Shown in pieces: positions 61,383 to 64,000 of a stretch of 64,000 bases of DNA. The stretch lies in NCBI GenBank assembly GCA_965153355.1, contig OZ231128.1:18786001-18850000 (forward strand). Direction: 5' to 3'. A program made the position numbers and the translations under genes. Under the pieces are notes generated by a model. It worked only from the letters and a program-made list of their open reading frames with translations. It searched no databases and had not been told where the DNA came from. Numbering within the stretch: position 1 is the first letter of the stretch; each line of letters starts with the position of its first letter. This DNA comes from Flaccisagitta enflata (lineage: Eukaryota; Chaetognatha; Sagittoidea; Aphragmophora).

Positions 61383-64000
61383 TCAATCTAGAGCAGAAAC
61401 CCGATCGGAGCTGGGCCAGAGTAGCGCGACAGTGTCACTAATCACTTGCACGTGGATGTCTTTGATGACGCCTTTTACTCTGTCAGAGGAGACGATTCCG
61501 TCCTGCAGAAAGGGCTCCACAGAGCTCCAGCACTTTGATCGCAGAGTGTCCTTCATCTTGCGATGGCCGGGAGGAGGAGGATCAATGACTAGAGAATGGG
61601 ATGGATGACTAGGATTCAGCGCGCGCGCAAGATATTGGGACGACAGCAATTGAAGATGTTTAGCAACAGGAAGAATGTGAGTCTCAGAGTGAAGGTGGTC
61701 AGAGCTCGCAGCAAGATGGCAGCCGGTGATGTGACAAAGGGCCTTATTTTGGACGAGTTGGAGACGCTTGATAGATGAGTCGGAGTAGTTAGGAAACACT
61801 ATAGGGGCCGCATAGTCGAAGAAAGGGCAAATTAAAGCCTTATAAGTCTGAGTCAAACATTCCTTATCGTGGCCGAAGGAAGTGTCTGATAGGGCTCGTA
61901 AGACGTTTAAGCGACTGCCAGCTTTCCGCGCCGTGTAGGTGGCATGAGACGAGAAATTCCACATTGGGTCAAAGATGACGCCGAGGAGCTTTGGGTTGTT
62001 GTCCTGCGGAATCAAATCTGCGCCAACAGACGTGGGAGGGAGACGACCATACTCCTTGGTCCAAGGCGTGAAAAGCGTTACAGAGGATTTCGCCGCAGAC
62101 ACCGACATATCGATGACCTCCGCAGAGGCCACGATGTTATTGGCCGCTTTAGTAAGGCTCTCGGCGATGAGGACGGGTTTGACGTTGGAAGATGCAGCGT
62201 GATTGTCGTCGGCGTATCTTTCGTCGACGTCGGGCGCGAAGGAGTCGTCGGCTGGGGAGATTTCCTTGGAAAAAAAGTTGAAGAGGAGGGGAGAAATCAC
62301 GCTACCCTGAGGGACGCCCATCTTCAGCTTCTTCCACTTGGATGATTGACCTTGGTACAAGCAACGGACCTTGCGATCACGCAGATACGCAACCAGCCAC
62401 CGCTTCATGTTGGGGTTTAAGTCAGTATGACCGATCCGGTCCACAAGCTTGTGGTGAGTCACAACATCGAAAGCCTTGGAGATGTCGACGCAAAGCAAGC
62501 CAGTGCGACTAGCAGGCTTCTTTTCATTGAAGCCAGAGGCAACTTGATTAGCGAGGGGCAACAACGCCGAGATTGTCGAGTGTTGAGGCCGGAACCCATG
62601 CTGAGAATTGGCAGATGGGAGCGACGCCTTAAGAACCGGCAAACACATTCTCTCAAGGACCTTGACTTCCGGGCAAAGAAGGGATATTGGCCTAAATGAA
62701 CCCGCTTGGTTGGCCGGTTTACCCGGTTTAAGAATTGGGATGACATGGGCCGATTTCCAAAGAGACGGGATATCAGCACCTCGCACCGAGAGGTTGCATA
62801 GGTGCGTCAGGTATTGGATACCCAGAGGGCCGAGGTTCTTCAGGTGAAGCATAGTTATCCCGTTGGGGCCAGCCGCGCTTGAATTCTTACTGGCTCTTAT
62901 CGAATTGATGGTGTCCTGATCTGAGAAAGGTGTGTAGTTGCGATCAAGAGGATTAGAAACTTTGATATTTTTATAGACTTTCCTTGAGATTTTGTCTTGC
63001 TTAAATTCCCTTATGTTGGTATAAAACTTCACGAAATGATTAGCGATGGATGATTTCTTAGAGAAAGTCTTCAAACCAAAATTGATTGGCTGATTAGGCG
63101 GCAACACAGCTTTCTTTCCAGACAGGTCCTTCATTAGACGCCAATAGCGAGTAGGATTGGTGCGACGGTTGGCGTCCTTGACAACATCCATCCAGCGTTG
63201 GCGGGAAGCCGCTGACATAGAGGATGTAATGCGACGGTTGAGGTCCACGAGGAGGGGGTCATTCGGATCTCGACGGCGACGATCGTCACGTTCCTTGATA
63301 AGGTCAGCGGAAGCAGCATCGATGCCCGGAGCAAAAGTGCGGTAATAACCCGCTGGGACATGGTGGGCTGAACACGGAGAGAGACGGGAAAATAGTTCCT
63401 CAGATTCGCGTCTGAATTCGTTCCAGTTCGCTTTTTTGAAATTCACGTAGGTGCGGCCACCCCGATTGGAGGGCGAGTCGTCGGTGAAGGAGAGAGACAG
63501 AGGGAGATGGTCGGAGTTAAGCGCGGTGTGGGCGGTCCACTCGAAGTTTAATGCCAATGACGTTGGAGACAGAACCACATCGGGAGAAGTATCAGACGTT
63601 GGACGGGTGGCAATATCCGGGTTATTCATCACCACGTAATTAAACAAGTCGATTTCAGACGCCAGATTATCACCGCGATCGTCAGCAGTGCCTGACGACC
63701 ACTCCTCGCTGTGGGCGTTAATGTCCCCGCAGACAATGACATCGTCGCTGAGAAGAGGAGAAATGGAGGCTTTGAAATTGCGAGGGAGGTGACGAGATGA
63801 AGCAGGAGGAATGTAGATATTCGCAATTTTCACGTTGATGCCGGCGATTTTAGCTTTTATAAGAGTGAGTTCTGTTGCACCGTCGTTGATGGGCGATGGA
63901 AGTTGTTGAAATTCAACCGAGTGATGGACGAGAGTGACGAGACCACCGCCGCCATCATCGCGAGCGCGATCTTGGCGGATAACGGCGAAATCCGGAAAAC
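61383..64000 (-). CDS. APE-type LINE ORF2 (endonuclease and reverse transcriptase), partial
   Basis: Open from the right edge of the window to a premature stop at 61383. The endonuclease shows IANIYIPPASS, DVIVCGDINAHSEEW (catalytic GDxNAH) and NSDHLPLS. The RT shows NGITMLHLKNLG, FRPISLLCPEVKVLERM, GLLCVDISKAFDVV (motif A), MGVPQGSVISPLLFN (motif B) and ERYADDNH (motif C). Frame identity continues upstream of the first apparent methionine, so the N-terminus lies beyond 64000. At about 61425-61435 the reading frame shifts: the expected TLAQLRSGFCSRLNDFRLRI continues one frame over. The copy is thus inactive unless the shift is a sequence error. Likely jockey/I superfamily; the exact clade was not determined. 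Confidence 0.93.
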   Translation of the reverse strand, partial: FPDFAVIRQDRARDDGGGGLVTLVHHSVEFQQLPSPINDGATELTLIKAKIAGINVKIANIYIPPASSRHLPRNFKASISPLLSDDVIVCGDINAHSEEWSSGTADDRGDNLASEIDLFNYVVMNNPDIATRPTSDTSPDVVLSPTSLALNFEWTAHTALNSDHLPLSLSFTDDSPSNRGGRTYVNFKKANWNEFRRESEELFSRLSPCSAHHVPAGYYRTFAPGIDAASADLIKERDDRRRRDPNDPLLVDLNRRITSSMSAASRQRWMDVVKDANRRTNPTRYWRLMKDLSGKKAVLPPNQPINFGLKTFSKKSSIANHFVKFYTNIREFKQDKISRKVYKNIKVSNPLDRNYTPFSDQDTINSIRASKNSSAAGPNGITMLHLKNLGPLGIQYLTHLCNLSVRGADIPSLWKSAHVIPILKPGKPANQAGSFRPISLLCPEVKVLERMCLPVLKASLPSANSQHGFRPQHSTISALLPLANQVASGFNEKKPASRTGLLCVDISKAFDVVTHHKLVDRIGHTDLNPNMKRWLVAYLRDRKVRCLYQGQSSKWKKLKMGVPQGSVISPLLFNFFSKEISPADDSFAPDVDERYADDNHAASSNVKPVLIAESLTKAANNIVASAEVIDMSVSAAKSSVTLFTPWTKEYGRLPPTSVGADLIPQDNNPKLLGVIFDPMWNFSSHATYTARKAGSRLNVLRALSDTSFGHDKECLTQTYKALICPFFDYAAPIVFPNYSDSSIKRLQLVQNKALCHITGCHLAASSDHLHSETHILPVAKHLQLLSSQYLARALNPSHPSHSLVIDPPPPGHRKMKDTLRSKCWSSVEPFLQDGIVSSDRVKGVIKDIHVQVISDTVALLWPSSDRVSALD

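Overview
This is eukaryotic, almost certainly metazoan DNA. It has spliced GT-AG genes for an adhesion GPCR and a tandem-repeat galectin, animal-type retroelements, long introns and an extreme load of microsatellites and small DNA transposons. An aquatic invertebrate fits best (Penelope-like elements with an N-terminal GIY-YIG domain are known from many invertebrate phyla), but the phylum cannot be read from the sequence. I found no operon, rRNA, convincing tRNA or CRISPR array.

Layout. 1-8.5 kb: one isolated candidate exon (491-598) followed by a minisatellite that repeats its 5' splice site, then simple repeats and small elements. 8.5-20.9 kb: an 11.3-kb Penelope-like retroelement of the permuted, N-terminal-endonuclease (Naiad-type) kind, with direct pseudo-LTRs, sitting inside a 52-bp minisatellite. 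It carries an intact 979-aa GIY-YIG/reverse transcriptase ORF (16094-19033). On the opposite strand is a two-exon SGNH/GDSL hydrolase gene (13951-14804) with a TATA box. Its left pseudo-LTR is split by a 3.6-kb foldback DNA transposon. 21-27.5 kb: palindromic elements, a GAT-repeat cluster and hairpin elements. 27.8-38.7 kb: a plus-strand two-domain galectin gene rebuilt as seven phase-consistent exons. 39-42.8 kb: nested TIR elements. 42.8-56.8 kb, minus strand: a roughly 2,000-residue adhesion GPCR rebuilt as 13 exons: signal peptide, EGF-like Cys module, split pentraxin domain, hormone-receptor domain, GAIN/GPS, seven helices, and a long tail ending in the PDZ ligand VTSL. 57-61 kb: tandem repeats and small elements. 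61-64 kb: a frameshifted APE-type LINE running off the right edge.

Two themes recur. First, splice sites are the anchors of local tandem duplications: 5 acceptor copies at 72 bp and 7 acceptor copies at exactly 85 bp in the galectin gene, repeated donors after galectin exon 2, a re-duplicated donor after exon 5, and about 11 donor-like copies after the exon at 491-598. Second, a family of short elements carries a terminal hairpin whose stem sequence changes with compensatory substitutions between copies, next to a hypervariable TCCG/TCGG tract. The galectin and receptor genes are convergent. The receptor tolerates large microsatellite-derived insertions inside its pentraxin and hormone-receptor domains. 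Exon models come from reading frames, GT-AG sites and phase agreement; no transcript data were available.
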